Numbered from the stretch's first letter, positions 47,301-54,978 are shown. The stretch is DNA of 64,000 bases from Halorussus salinisoli (GCA_005239435.1 SZNP01000001.1:930001-994000); one strand, 5' to 3'. Program-made: numbers and translations. Notes: generated by a model from the letters alone, not told the origin.

Positions 47301-47659
47301 AAGCACCTAATGCCGTGCTCGATACCGAACTTGACCAGACGATCGAGGCCGACGAGACGTACATCCGGCATCTGTTCCGGAACTTACTCGAGAACACCGT
47401 GGAACACGGCGGCGAGGACGTGACGATCAGGGTTGGCAATCTTGATGACGGGTTCTACGTGGCCGACGACGGCACTGGCATCCCGCCCGAGGACCGCAAC
47501 GTGATCTTCGACGAGGGATACACGACGGCCGCGGACAACGGCGGGACTGGCCTCGGATTGGCGTTCGTCCAGAAACTTGCCGAGGTGTACGAGTGGGACA
47601 TCACAGTCACCGAAAGCGAGGACGGCGGTGCCCGGTTCGAGTTTCGCGACCTCGCCTGA
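44348..47659 (+). CDS. MEDS-domain multi-GAF sensor histidine kinase
   Basis: An 1103-residue soluble kinase. The MEDS-type sensor covers about residues 35-215 (HYCNDHFAQIYESDAERFAA through YDGTACHNVYYTPP). Four tandem GAF-like modules of about 190 residues follow. Each opens with a variant of FLRECYxITADPD and EEKxxxLLELGxxxFxL, and each has a (Y/F)C(R/Q) motif. The kinase core has an H-box ASMLAHELRNPVAIGQIYSQ (near 905-924), N-box NLLENTVEHGGED, G1 VADDGTGIPPEDR and G2 NGGTGLGLAFVQKL. No membrane helix or receiver domain is present. It most likely senses redox or small ligands; its partner regulator is not encoded nearby. Confidence 0.9.
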   Translation: MSEHASPTAGTGNPVTLRNGLEAFESSVEFDGPVEQLDGHYCNDHFAQIYESDAERFAAAVPFVRHGLEQGERVMYVVDETNEAEVRAALRSGDIDVDAALDSGALSFHTAKETYLQNDSFDPDEMVEFYGDTVAAATEEYEALRILAETSWLDGNAIPSEQFMEYEAKVNQLFDAEDCLALCQYDRNGFPPEFIRNIVRSHPHLIYDGTACHNVYYTPPAEVFDDDPDREVDRMLGTLRDRTEARAELQQRDRFLQDLYTITADQSKSFEEKIHALLDLGCEQFGLDVGGVNRVDPEADYFEVEYLNGDHELFEPGAEFPLADTYCQAATDIEAAALVSDPVKESLDDVPVFDEFGIEGYIGTYIPVNGGMDRTLGFLPAENEPVSFSEQDRTYLELIGQWVSYELNRRQREQFLRECYQITADPDREFEEKVEHLLELGRDWFDLDMAGLHHLPSDNGKFQLEQGVGLDVDPDELLITDPGEGAYCRQAIASDQPVGMPDVRGTDWEDDQIYEELGVTSYLGTTVSGGSTPFGTLWFGSTDPRDVPFSEVEHTFLDLMGQWIGYELERRRRERFLRECYGITADPDLSFEEKLEQLLELGREQFDVEMAGLNHLPSWDGPFRLEKGVGFNVDSDTEVWTDPGEGCFCRQTIEQDEPVAMADVSDTDWAEDTIHQQFGLTSYLGTKVMSGATPYGTLWFGSTNSRNRSFSETERTFLELMGQWVSYELERREHKQDQQELYRITADRDLSTDEKIAELLELGCERFDLPVGMLTRKREEAFEITKMRGSHPELDEGTLTPPLTDNYCRRVVDTGSTIIAADTGEAGWDGDALYHEFGLKCYAGVQLTVGDEAYGTICFTDLSPRDVEFTEAEETFLELMGQCVSYELERNHREAQLEHKNDRLESFASMLAHELRNPVAIGQIYSQQLPDEADAEAVEYVTDAFDRIEDMVDVLLILTRGREAISERTPVDLADMVHKAWDTVEAPNAVLDTELDQTIEADETYIRHLFRNLLENTVEHGGEDVTIRVGNLDDGFYVADDGTGIPPEDRNVIFDEGYTTAADNGGTGLGLAFVQKLAEVYEWDITVTESEDGGARFEFRDLA

Positions 47660-47749
47660 AGCGGTCGGAGTCGATATCGTAATCCGAACTGGTTTCGCTT
47701 TCGAGCTGTAGCGGGCCACTCATGGCCGTGCGTGACCACTGTTGCGGGA

Positions 47750-47935
47750 ATGTTCGGGTAGAGAGATATACAAACGATATACAAACCGCGTTCGGGCGGT
47801 TTGGAACTTCGATCGGTCGTTCGGTCCTTTGACCGGATACGACCACATCGCTATTTCTCAGGACTCACTACCCTGAGCCACTGTTCTATATTCAATATCG
47901 ACACCGTACAGTCACTTCTACAACTCCCCCTTCTG
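47750..47935 (+). repeat. Direct repeat copy 2 of the secY 3' end
   Basis: Identical to 41038-41115 over 47750-47827. It includes the codons for Met-Phe-Gly, the stop and the terminator hairpin (47782-47803), although no secY gene precedes it. Homology then continues at lower identity to about 47935, where a truncated EamA gene begins. The kinase stop is 90 bp upstream. Confidence 0.95.
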
Positions 47936-47951
47936 GTGTCTGACTTGGACC

Positions 47952-48217
47952 ATGTTAATCGTCCTGATGACGCCATCCGTTCTCGGGGCCCTCCTCTATC
48001 TGGCCGTGCTTTCGACCGCTGCTGCATGGTACCTCTGGTATAACGGATTAGAATACGTTGACGCGGGGACGGTTGCGGTCTTCTTTTTATCCAACCGTTG
48101 GTTGGGACTCTTCTTGGCGCACCCTCGTTAGGTGAAGTGATTGGTCCCGGTTTCGTCGCTGGTGGCCTTGTCATGGCTCTCGGCGTATACATCGTATCTA
48201 CGTCGACCACCACCTAA
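47952..48217 (+). pseudogene. EamA/DMT-family transporter, C-terminal fragment with frameshift
   Basis: Only the last ~90 of the usual ~300 residues remain. The first frame reads LGALLYLAVLSTAAAWYLWY and NGLEYVDAGTVAVFFLS. Around 48090 one base is missing, and the next frame continues QPLVGTLLGAPSLGEVIGPG then GFVAGGLVMALGVYIVSTST to a stop at 48215-48217. The 5' part is absent right at the end of repeat copy 2, so the truncation may coincide with a rearrangement junction. Confidence 0.85.
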
Positions 48218-48404
48218 GCGAACGAATCCAATCCACAGACGGCCTCGCCAAAATCTGGTGTTCAGTCTTTCTAGAGGTGATTTGCCATTCTTCGTCCCTA
48301 CCTTACGGACAATCAGTCCAAGAGGCGTCACCGGAATCCCACAATCTGTTCCACGACCGGCAAGACTGACGAACGTTTTTCACAGCGAAAAACGTACTCA
48401 GCGT

Positions 48405-48824
48405 ATGATTTCACAAGTTCTCGTCGCTATGGATGGATCGGAGGTGGCGGAGCAGGCACTCAGGTATGCACTCGACGCCCACCCTAACGCGGAAATCACG
48501 GTTCTAACAGTGGTTGGCGAACCATCGGCGATGTTTGGGGAAGCAACAGCTATCGCTCTCGCAGACGATCCTGAACAATCGGCGAAGGAACACGCTCAGC
48601 CGGTGATAAATCGTGCACAGGAGATCGCCTCTGAGTACGATACCGAGATTGGCACCAAGATAGAGACTGGACATCCGGTGAGGGTGATTCTCGATCGGGC
48701 CGATGATTTCGATACGGTCGTAATCGGAAGCCACGGTGGGACCCTAGCAGATCGAATATTCGTTGGGAACGTCGCCGAGAAAATCGTTCGTCAATCACCG
48801 GTCCCGGTAACTGTCGTCCGATAG
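48405..48824 (+). CDS. Universal stress protein (UspA family)
   Basis: The ATG at 48405 gives a standard 139-residue UspA domain; the longer frame from 48141 runs through the EamA remnant. The N-terminal strand is MISQVLVAMDGSEVAEQALR (about 1-20). The C-terminal nucleotide-binding loop is VVIGSHGGTLADRIFVGNVA (about 107-126), followed by EKIVRQSPVPVTVVR. Usp genes often accompany transporters in haloarchaea, and remnants of PiT, EamA and TrkA genes surround it. It appears intact. Confidence 0.88.
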   Translation: MISQVLVAMDGSEVAEQALRYALDAHPNAEITVLTVVGEPSAMFGEATAIALADDPEQSAKEHAQPVINRAQEIASEYDTEIGTKIETGHPVRVILDRADDFDTVVIGSHGGTLADRIFVGNVAEKIVRQSPVPVTVVR

Positions 48825-48877
48825 CAAAAACGGTCTCCCAACAGTAGAATGCCCGTGGTCGATATTGATTATCTCCC

Positions 48878-49131
48878 TTATAGAAGAAAATAGGGGGATA
48901 GGTCCCGACGACCGACAACGCGGGTGAGATCACCCAGAGAACGACGGTTCAAGCCGTGAGCTTGGGGTCGAATAGACTTTCGGCAGACACTTCTTCGGTG
49001 CGTTCCTCCCCCGATTCGCGCCACGCCGCCGTCAGTAGTCTGCTGCTCGTCGGGACGAAGAGCTTCACCTTCTGCAAGTTCTCCAACTCTCGCTCACAAT
49101 AAGAATGCGAATACTGGATAGGAAGCGGCAA
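48878..49131 (-). pseudogene. Relic of a PiT phosphate transporter C-terminus
   Basis: Minus-strand reading gives EERTEEVSAESLFDPKLTA, an in-frame TGA at 48949-48951, then TVVLWVISPALSVVGTYPPI and FFYK. This parallels the end of the intact transporter next door (DERSLFDPRAAK, then IVVFWVLTPALSVAASYPVF). It is therefore the decayed tail of a second PiT copy, interrupted by a stop codon. It overlaps the end of the intact gene's region by a few dozen bases. Confidence 0.75.
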
Positions 49132-50353
49132 CCGATAGTGCTGGCGTCAACACCCAAAATACGACAATACGCTTGGCTGCTCTCGGGTCGAAGAGACTTC
49201 GCTCGTCGAGATCAGCCGGTCCTTCCGCGCCGATATCCGGCACGTCCGGTATCTCCTTCGGTTCGTCCATCGGTTCCTCATGTCGGGCAATATCTCCGAT
49301 TGTCGGGCTCACGGGGGCTTCCTCGACGCGTGAGGTGACCAACGCTCCTGTCGAGACCTCTAGGTCGGGATTTTCAGGCGCAGGTGTCGCCAGTTCTGCC
49401 AGTGTCGCCGCTCGACTTGCCCGACCCCACCCGAGCCCGATAATCGTCGATGTCGTACTCACCGCTAGACTCGCAGGTATCCCAAAATAGGAGAGGATCG
49501 TGATGACTGTGCCACCCACGACGGAAACGATCAGCGACGCGAGGATTGGGAGTTCCGTAATATCGTCTCCGACCGTCTCCAGCGTGCGGCGGGCAATGGT
49601 GAAACTTCCCAACCCGAAGGCGAACACCGCGAGCAGGACCCCCTGATTGACCGTGAGTGATCCTCCCTCACCAACGAGGGGAGCCACGGCGTTCGCCGCG
49701 TTTGACGCACCTGCGGAGAACGCCATGTAACAGGCAATGACGACCACCGAGAGCGATCCAGCGATGTCCTGTAGTGACGCATTCCGATTAAATCGCGGAC
49801 GTGGAATCGATCCCGAGCGGTCGAGTTGGATGAGATGGAGATCGAACTTCGTGAACGCTACGTAGCGATCGAGATATGGGTAGATGTAGCGGCCTACCAC
49901 GACCCCGATGGTCAAACTGAATAGCGGCGCAATAATCCACGCCGAAACGATGGTAAACATGAGTGCCTGATTGAGTGTTTCAGACGCAAGACCGAGCCCA
50001 ACGATGGCGCCGACAGCCGTCATCGAGGTTGAGGCTGGAACGCCGTAGAGATTCGAGATGAGTAGCGACGCGCCGGTGAAAAACAAGACGGCGACGCTTG
50101 CGACAGGTGTGAACTGGGTTGCAGGCACGATGCTGCTACTCATTGTTGCGATGACGTTCCGACCAACAGTCCACGCACCAAGCAGGGCGAAGCCGACGAA
50201 CAAGCCCCCCGCGGTCGTCTTCCGAACGAGGCGTGAGCCGACTGCCGGACCGAATGCCACGCCCGTCGATGACCCACCAATGTTGAACCCGACGAATACA
50301 GCGACAACGACACCAGCTACGGCTAGTAGTGACACCATTGTACCGTTCCTCAC
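49094..50353 (-). CDS. Inorganic phosphate transporter, PiT family
   Basis: A 419-residue membrane protein of the PiT/PHO-4 family. Two homologous halves carry the signature: N-terminal VFVGFNIGGSSTGVAFGPAV (about 20-39) and C-terminal YMAFSAGASNAANAVAPLVG (about 215-234). About ten hydrophobic helices are separated by a cytosolic loop (about 160-205) and a later acidic loop (about 325-385). The GTG at 50353 is the longest plausible start; an ATG at 50338 is equally possible. The N-half signature has GGSSTG where many members have GANDxA, so function may be altered. Confidence 0.85.
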   Translation of the reverse strand: MRNGTMVSLLAVAGVVVAVFVGFNIGGSSTGVAFGPAVGSRLVRKTTAGGLFVGFALLGAWTVGRNVIATMSSSIVPATQFTPVASVAVLFFTGASLLISNLYGVPASTSMTAVGAIVGLGLASETLNQALMFTIVSAWIIAPLFSLTIGVVVGRYIYPYLDRYVAFTKFDLHLIQLDRSGSIPRPRFNRNASLQDIAGSLSVVVIACYMAFSAGASNAANAVAPLVGEGGSLTVNQGVLLAVFAFGLGSFTIARRTLETVGDDITELPILASLIVSVVGGTVITILSYFGIPASLAVSTTSTIIGLGWGRASRAATLAELATPAPENPDLEVSTGALVTSRVEEAPVSPTIGDIARHEEPMDEPKEIPDVPDIGAEGPADLDERSLFDPRAAKRIVVFWVLTPALSVAASYPVFAFLL

Positions 50354-50443
50354 TCACAATGGACTATCTCTCGTATATAATTCCCAGCATCCGCTCCGGG
50401 TTGCGACAGAACGTGGACACATACTTACGTCTCGAAGCGCGGA

Positions 50444-51093
50444 GGAGTCAATCTTCTCGGGGCTGCCCGTGCGCGTCGATCAAGTCGGTCGGCCTCGCGG
50501 AGCACGATGGAGACGCTCCGGGATGCTGGCGTCGGACAGGCCGACGCAGTGATTACCACGGCTGATACCGACTCGACGAACGTGATGGTGTGTCTCCTCG
50601 CAAAACGACAGGGGATTACAGCTGTCGTCTCGGTCGTCCACGACCCCGATCATATGGCCCTCTTTGAGGAGATTGGCGTGAATACCATGCAGAATCCACA
50701 GCGATTCATCGCTGAATACTTCTTCCGTGCTGTCATGTGCTCTTCGATTGTCGATTACATGCCCGTCGGTGACGACGCCGAGGTACTCGAGATTCGGGTC
50801 GACGAAGATGCACCTCTCACGGGAAAGACCATTCGAGACGCGGGGCCGACTTCACCTCGTTCGAGACGCATCTCCATTACGGGACGGACGTCGCTGAGAC
50901 TATCTACGACGCCTGCGAGGAGGTGGATGCGACGGCGGTCGTCTTCGTAACCCGCGATACGAGCCGGTGGAAACGACTGTTGACTGGAGACGTGGCACTA
51001 AACCTGATTACGGAAAATTCTTATCCGGCCGTCGTGCTTCCTGAGGTCGAATCAGAAACGGAGCCAAACCACGAAGGAGGTGAGCATGCGTAG
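50444..51093 (+). pseudogene. TrkA-type potassium uptake regulator fused to a Usp tail, broken
   Basis: The best-preserved part (from about 50507) reads ETLRDAGVGQADAVITTADT, then STNVMVCLLAKRQGITAVVS and FEEIGVNTMQNPQRFIAEYF, then VLEIRVDEDAPLTGKTIRDA. That is the end of a TrkA-N domain plus the start of TrkA-C. Near 50845 the frame changes and a Usp-like tail follows (YGTDVAETIYDACEEVDATA, VVFVTRDTSRWKRLLTGDVA, LNLITENSYPAVVLPE) to TAG at 51091. The upstream NAD-binding half is missing or out of frame (SGLPVRVDQV near 50460). At least two lesions and an internal deletion make it non-functional. Confidence 0.8.
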
Positions 51094-51118
51094 CTCACCG
51101 CGTGCTCGCCACCAATCT

Positions 51119-51240
51119 ATGTACGTCATCATCGTGAGTGCGGGCGAAATCGGGATGCCCCTCACTGATTTGCGACTCGCGCTGGCCACAACGTTGTCGT
51201 CATCGAACGAGACGACGGCCGGGCCGACGATTCTAACCGA
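51119..51240 (+). pseudogene. N-terminal fragment of a second TrkA-type gene
   Basis: Begins MYVIIVSAGEIGMPLTDL, the first strand and glycine loop of a TrkA-N Rossmann fold. After about 51175 the frame shifts, and a GHNVVVIERDDGRADDSN strand follows in the next frame. Only about 40 residues remain. It starts 26 bp after the broken TrkA-Usp gene and may once have been its tandem partner. Confidence 0.7.
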
Positions 51241-51311
51241 GTAGTGACGACGATTCTCGACTGCAGTACCGACGTTTTGGGACGCCACCGGAGCGTCCGG
51301 CCGAGAACTCG

Positions 51312-51611
51312 TTACGGTCCCGCCCCCGAATCGTCCGGCGTGTCTTCCAGAAGCGTCTCGGCCCGTTCGCGGAGCGATTCCGGTACGTCCCCGTCTTCGG
51401 CGACTTCGCGGAGCATCGACTTACACTGCGGGTGTGCCAGACCGGCCAGCGCTTGCTCCCGGTACGTCTCGTCGAGGTCGTCCTCCCGGGCGAGGTCCGC
51501 GAGTTTGTCGCAGTCGTTCGCGGTTTCGAGTTCGCCGATTGCCCGCTCTCGGGCCGCCGCGTCGCTCGACGCGTCGAGTGCGGTCTCGTAGTTGTCCTCG
51601 GGTGTACTCAT
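51312..51611 (-). CDS. Small HEAT-like repeat protein, uncharacterised
   Basis: The ATG at 51611 gives 99 residues (MSTPEDNYETALDASSDAAA). The sequence is all-helical and acidic, with two or three helical pairs that look HEAT-like: ARERAIGELETANDCDKLAD, EDDLDETYREQALAGLAHPQ and VPESLRERAETLLEDTPDDS. Such short repeats usually mediate protein contacts. It is monocistronic, at the right-hand border of the decayed region. No function can be given. Confidence 0.7.
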   Translation of the reverse strand: MSTPEDNYETALDASSDAAARERAIGELETANDCDKLADLAREDDLDETYREQALAGLAHPQCKSMLREVAEDGDVPESLRERAETLLEDTPDDSGAGP

Positions 51612-51713
51612 GCGGAACAACGGCTATTGGACATCGACCACGTTATTCCTGCGGGCCGACGGCGTTCCCGACTGTTCTACTCCCCGACCGAATCCGCGGT
51701 GGTGGCCACGTTC

Positions 51714-52505
51714 TCACTCGCCGGTCCGATAGCCGTCGAGCCACGACGTGACCACCTGCTCGACGGCCCCGGTGGTACTCCCGAGATTCAGTATCTGGTA
51801 CCCCGAGTCGGCCTTCTCGTTCACGTCGTCCATCCCGAAACCGAGTCCGCCGACCGGGACGTCGGCGTCGAGGCTGGCCTCGCGTATCTCTTCGACGGCG
51901 TCCTGCACGTCGGGGTGGTCCGGTTTGCCGGGGTGGCCGAGAGAAACGGCGAGGTCGAGCGGACCGACGAACACGAAGCCGAGTTCCGGCACGTCGAGTA
52001 TCTCGTCGAGATTGTCGACCGCGGTTTGGCTCTCTATCGTCACGCCGACGAGTGTCTCCTCGTCCTCCGTCTGAACGTAGTCGTCCGTCGTCCCCCAGCG
52101 ACTCGCCCGCGGATTCGCGAACCCGCGCTCGCCCGCTTCGCCGTCGTACCGAAACCGCGAGGCACGGACCACTCGCCGAACCTCGTCGGCCGTCTCGATT
52201 CGAGAGACGAACAGGTTCCGGACGCCGGCGTCGAGGGCCTTCCGCACCAGAGCCGGGTCGGGCGACGGCAGTCGAACCAGTAGTTCGGTCTCGGTCCCGT
52301 CGACCGCGCGAAGCAGGTCGTCCAGTCGCTCGCCGTCCAACGGACTGGGCCCGCCGTGTTCGAGGTCCAACCAGACGAAGTCGAGACCGAGTTCGCCGTA
52401 GAACTCCACGAGCGTCGGACTGTACGCGTTGTCGAGTACGCCGAGCGCGACCTCCCCGTCGTCGAGCGTGCGGCGCAGTTCGTTGGCTTGCGGTGACTTC
52501 CCCAT
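51714..52505 (-). CDS. HpcH/HpaI-family aldolase
   Basis: A class II, metal-dependent pyruvate aldolase acting on 2-keto-3-deoxy sugar acids or 4-hydroxy-2-oxo acids. The ATG at 52505 gives 263 residues. Family landmarks are LVEFYGELGLDFVWLDLEHG (about 29-48, metal/substrate region), LLVRLPSPDPALVRKALDAG, RNLFVSRIETADEVRRVVRA, the metal-binding Glu in VGVTIESQTAVDNLDEIL, and FVGPLDLAVSLGHPGK with the conserved Asp. Exact substrate is unknown. The longer upstream frame is Arg/Ser-rich shadow sequence. Confidence 0.88.
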   Translation of the reverse strand: MGKSPQANELRRTLDDGEVALGVLDNAYSPTLVEFYGELGLDFVWLDLEHGGPSPLDGERLDDLLRAVDGTETELLVRLPSPDPALVRKALDAGVRNLFVSRIETADEVRRVVRASRFRYDGEAGERGFANPRASRWGTTDDYVQTEDEETLVGVTIESQTAVDNLDEILDVPELGFVFVGPLDLAVSLGHPGKPDHPDVQDAVEEIREASLDADVPVGGLGFGMDDVNEKADSGYQILNLGSTTGAVEQVVTSWLDGYRTGE

Positions 52506-52656
52506 GAGACGGGGAACGAGAGAACGTTCCATAAGCGTGATTGCCCGAGCCGTCCTGCGGGAACGAGGGCGCCATCGACGACTCGCCGACGCGGAGGTGA
52601 CGCGACCCTGTCTAACGGCGAGGAGTTTCTTTGTCCTCGCTCGCGTCACTGGATGC

Positions 52657-54054
52657 ATGACCGAGTTCGATCTCGTCGTTCTCGGCGGCGGAACCGGGAA
52701 CGCCGTGGCGTCTGCGGGGGCCGAGGAGGGACTCGACGTGGCGCTGGTCGAGCGCGACCGACTCGGAGGAACCTGCCTCAATCGGGGGTGTAACCCCTCG
52801 AAGAAGCTGATTCACCGGGCCGACGTGGCCGAGACCGTCCGGCAAGCCGGGTCGCTGGGCGTCGAAGCCAGCGTCGAGGACGTCGCCTTCGCCGACGTCG
52901 TGGACGACGTGAACGCCACGATAACGGCAGAGGCCGAGTCGAAGGCCGAGACCGCCCGCGAGAGCGACCGCCTCACCTTCTTCCAGAACGAGGGCCGATT
53001 CGTCGGCGAGCGAACCGTCGAGGTGGACGCCGACGGTGGACGCGAAGAGATCACCGCGGAGAAGATCGTCCTCGCTGGCGGGTCGCGACCCCTGATTCCC
53101 GACGCCATCGACGGGACCGACGAGGTGGACTTCCTGACGAGCGCCGACGCCCTCCGCCTCCGCGAGCGCCCGGACCGCCTCGTGATCGTCGGCGGGGGTT
53201 ACATCGCGGCCGAGATGGGCCACTTCTTCGGTGCGATGGGTGCCGAAGTCGCCGTCGTGAGCCACAGCGACGTGCTGGTGAGCCGTGAGGACCGGGACGT
53301 GGCCGAGTTCGTGACCGACGCCTACGCCGAGAGGTACGACGTCTACACCGGCTACGGCGCGACCGAACTGGTCGAGGAGGGCGACGAGAACGAGGGCACC
53401 AAACTCGTCCGGGCCGAGCCCGAGGACGGCGAGCAGATCGAGGTCCGCGGCGACGAGGTGTTGGTAGCGACCGGCCGCCGGCCAAACTCCGACACTTGGA
53501 ACGTCGAAGCCGCGGGCATCGACACCGACGAGAAGGGGTTCGTGGAGACCGACCGGTTCCTCGAAACGTCGGTCGACGGCGTGTGGGCCATCGGCGACAT
53601 CGCGGGCAACTACATGTTCAAGCACTCGGGCGACAAGGAGGCCGAGTACGCGGTCCGGAACGCGGTCCGCGGCGAGCGCGCGTCGGTCGAGTACCCCGGC
53701 ATGGCCCACGCTATCTTCGGGTCGCCGCAGGTCGGGAGCCTCGGGAAGACCGAGGGCGACCTCGACCGCGAGGAGTACGACGTGGGGACCTTCGCGTACG
53801 ACGACACCGCGCTCGGGGTCGCACTCGCGGACGACGGCTTCGCCAAGGCCATCGCGGCACCCGACGGCGAGATACTGGGGTTCCACGTCGTCGGCCCCCA
53901 CGCCTCGATGCTGGTCCACGAGGTCGCCACCGCGGTCTCCGCGGGGGCCGACGCCGACCGCCTCGCGGAGACGATTCACGTCCACCCGGCGCTCTCGGAG
54001 GTCGTGCAGGGCGCGTTCCGGGAGGTTCGGGGGCACCCGCCGACCGGAATCTGA
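52657..54054 (+). CDS. FAD-dependent pyridine nucleotide-disulfide oxidoreductase (dihydrolipoyl dehydrogenase/MerA-like)
   Basis: A class I flavoprotein disulfide reductase of 465 residues. FAD loop VVLGGGTGNAVASAGAEEGL (about 7-26), redox-active pair in GGTCLNRGCNPSKKLIH (Cys ~42 and ~47), NAD(P) loop VIVGGGYIAAEMGHFFGAMG (about 172-191), second FAD motif VWAIGDIAG, and catalytic His-Glu in HVHPALSEVVQ at the C-terminus. The ATG at 52657 starts directly before the FAD strand. Alternatives include lipoamide dehydrogenase, mercuric-reductase-like enzyme, or the haloarchaeal bis-gamma-glutamylcystine reductase, which belongs to this family. No 2-oxoacid dehydrogenase genes are adjacent. Confidence 0.85.
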   Translation: MTEFDLVVLGGGTGNAVASAGAEEGLDVALVERDRLGGTCLNRGCNPSKKLIHRADVAETVRQAGSLGVEASVEDVAFADVVDDVNATITAEAESKAETARESDRLTFFQNEGRFVGERTVEVDADGGREEITAEKIVLAGGSRPLIPDAIDGTDEVDFLTSADALRLRERPDRLVIVGGGYIAAEMGHFFGAMGAEVAVVSHSDVLVSREDRDVAEFVTDAYAERYDVYTGYGATELVEEGDENEGTKLVRAEPEDGEQIEVRGDEVLVATGRRPNSDTWNVEAAGIDTDEKGFVETDRFLETSVDGVWAIGDIAGNYMFKHSGDKEAEYAVRNAVRGERASVEYPGMAHAIFGSPQVGSLGKTEGDLDREEYDVGTFAYDDTALGVALADDGFAKAIAAPDGEILGFHVVGPHASMLVHEVATAVSAGADADRLAETIHVHPALSEVVQGAFREVRGHPPTGI

Positions 54055-54075
54055 GGCGGTCGAAAAACCGAACTT

Positions 54076-54978
54076 TCAGATTCGATACAGCCGAGTCGCC
54101 CAGAACTCGTGGAACGCGTCGTCCAAGGCCTCTCTGGGCTTTCCGGTCGCGTCCACGGCGCGGGTAACGTCGGCGCGCTCTTCGAACTCGCCCAGGAGCG
54201 TGCGCTGGCCCACGACGAAGAGGCGGTCGGCGTCGGTCTCCCGGAGGGCGTCCTCGACGGCGTCCTCGCACTTCTCTACGTGCTCCTCGATTTGGGCGTC
54301 GCGTCGGCGCTCGAACCGACCCTGCGAGAAACCGCCCTTCGAGTGGTCTCCCTTCACGTCGCTCTCGAATCCCTCGAACTCGCGGCGCTCGCGGCCCTCG
54401 TAGGTGCCGAGCGCGAACACGTCCGACCGGACCAGCGCCAGCACGAACCCGCCGGTCGGCAGGAACCACTCGCGGTCGATGCGGAAGCCGTCGCCCCACT
54501 CCGCGAAGGGGTCGGGCGCGACCGGCGGCGCGAGCGCGGCCCTCACGAGGCCGGCGTCGTCGGTGACGGCGAGGCAGGGCGCGGCCCGGCCGACCAGCGC
54601 AGCGTGGTCGCCGAACGCGGATTCGACGGCCTCGGGCAGGTCGCCGTCCCCCACCATCGCGGTCAGCGCGCCCTCGGGGTCGGTCTCGACGGATTCGAGT
54701 CGAGCGAGGACCTCCGCGAGTCGGTCGCCGCGGACGGTCTCGGCCGACCTGAAGTCGAGGTCGGCGTCGTCGGTCTCGGTGCGTTCCACGCGGTCTTCCA
54801 ACTCGGTGATGCGGTCCTCCAGCCGGTTGACCCGCTCCTCGGCGGCCTGACGGGCGGTGGCGGCCTCGGCCCGGCGCTCTTCCTCGGCCTCCAGTTGGCG
54901 TTCGAGGTGGCGCTTCTCGTCTTCGAGGTCGGCGATGCGCTCCTTCAGCTCTGCGCGCCCGAGCAACTCGTCGAGCAT
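54076..54978 (-). CDS. Vms1/Ankzf1-like (VLRF1, eRF1-related) protein
   Basis: The ATG at 54978 gives 300 residues. The first ~85 form a coiled coil (RAELKERIADLEDEKRHLER and RLEDRITELEDRVERTE). The C-terminal half fits the release-factor-like VLRF1 domain: FVLALVRSDVFALGTYEGRE and DHSKGGFSQGRFERRRDAQI (about 202-221). The Gly-Gly-x-x-Gln loop corresponds to the peptidyl-tRNA cleavage motif of Vms1. A role in releasing stalled nascent chains is inferred from the family. The 46 residues upstream of the chosen start are basic and poorly supported. Confidence 0.7.
   Translation of the reverse strand: MLDELLGRAELKERIADLEDEKRHLERQLEAEEERRAEAATARQAAEERVNRLEDRITELEDRVERTETDDADLDFRSAETVRGDRLAEVLARLESVETDPEGALTAMVGDGDLPEAVESAFGDHAALVGRAAPCLAVTDDAGLVRAALAPPVAPDPFAEWGDGFRIDREWFLPTGGFVLALVRSDVFALGTYEGRERREFEGFESDVKGDHSKGGFSQGRFERRRDAQIEEHVEKCEDAVEDALRETDADRLFVVGQRTLLGEFEERADVTRAVDATGKPREALDDAFHEFWATRLYRI

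Larger units (their letters stand above)
41050..47749. mobile_element. Candidate integrated element between direct repeats of the secY 3' end
   Basis: About 6.7 kb bracketed by the two repeat copies. It contains a zinc-ribbon HTH regulator, a two-TM protein with possible HTH tail, about 1.2 kb of degenerate DNA and a multi-GAF histidine kinase. GC content is lower than in the flanking chromosome, particularly at 43156-44347. Short IS6-like inverted ends (41249-41264 and 43430-43445) lie inside. Regeneration of the gene 3' end and terminator at one junction is what site-specific integration at a gene end produces. No integrase or other recombinase was found, so an unequal-recombination origin remains possible. 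Confidence 0.45.

Noticed and set aside
50058..50552. 164-codon plus-strand frame over the PiT gene start
   Set aside because: Antisense to the transporter for most of its length; only its last part overlaps the TrkA relic.
41050..51300. Search for an integrase or transposase to explain the secY-end duplication
   Set aside because: No tyrosine or serine recombinase motif and no DDE transposase was seen in any frame, so no mobility gene is reported.
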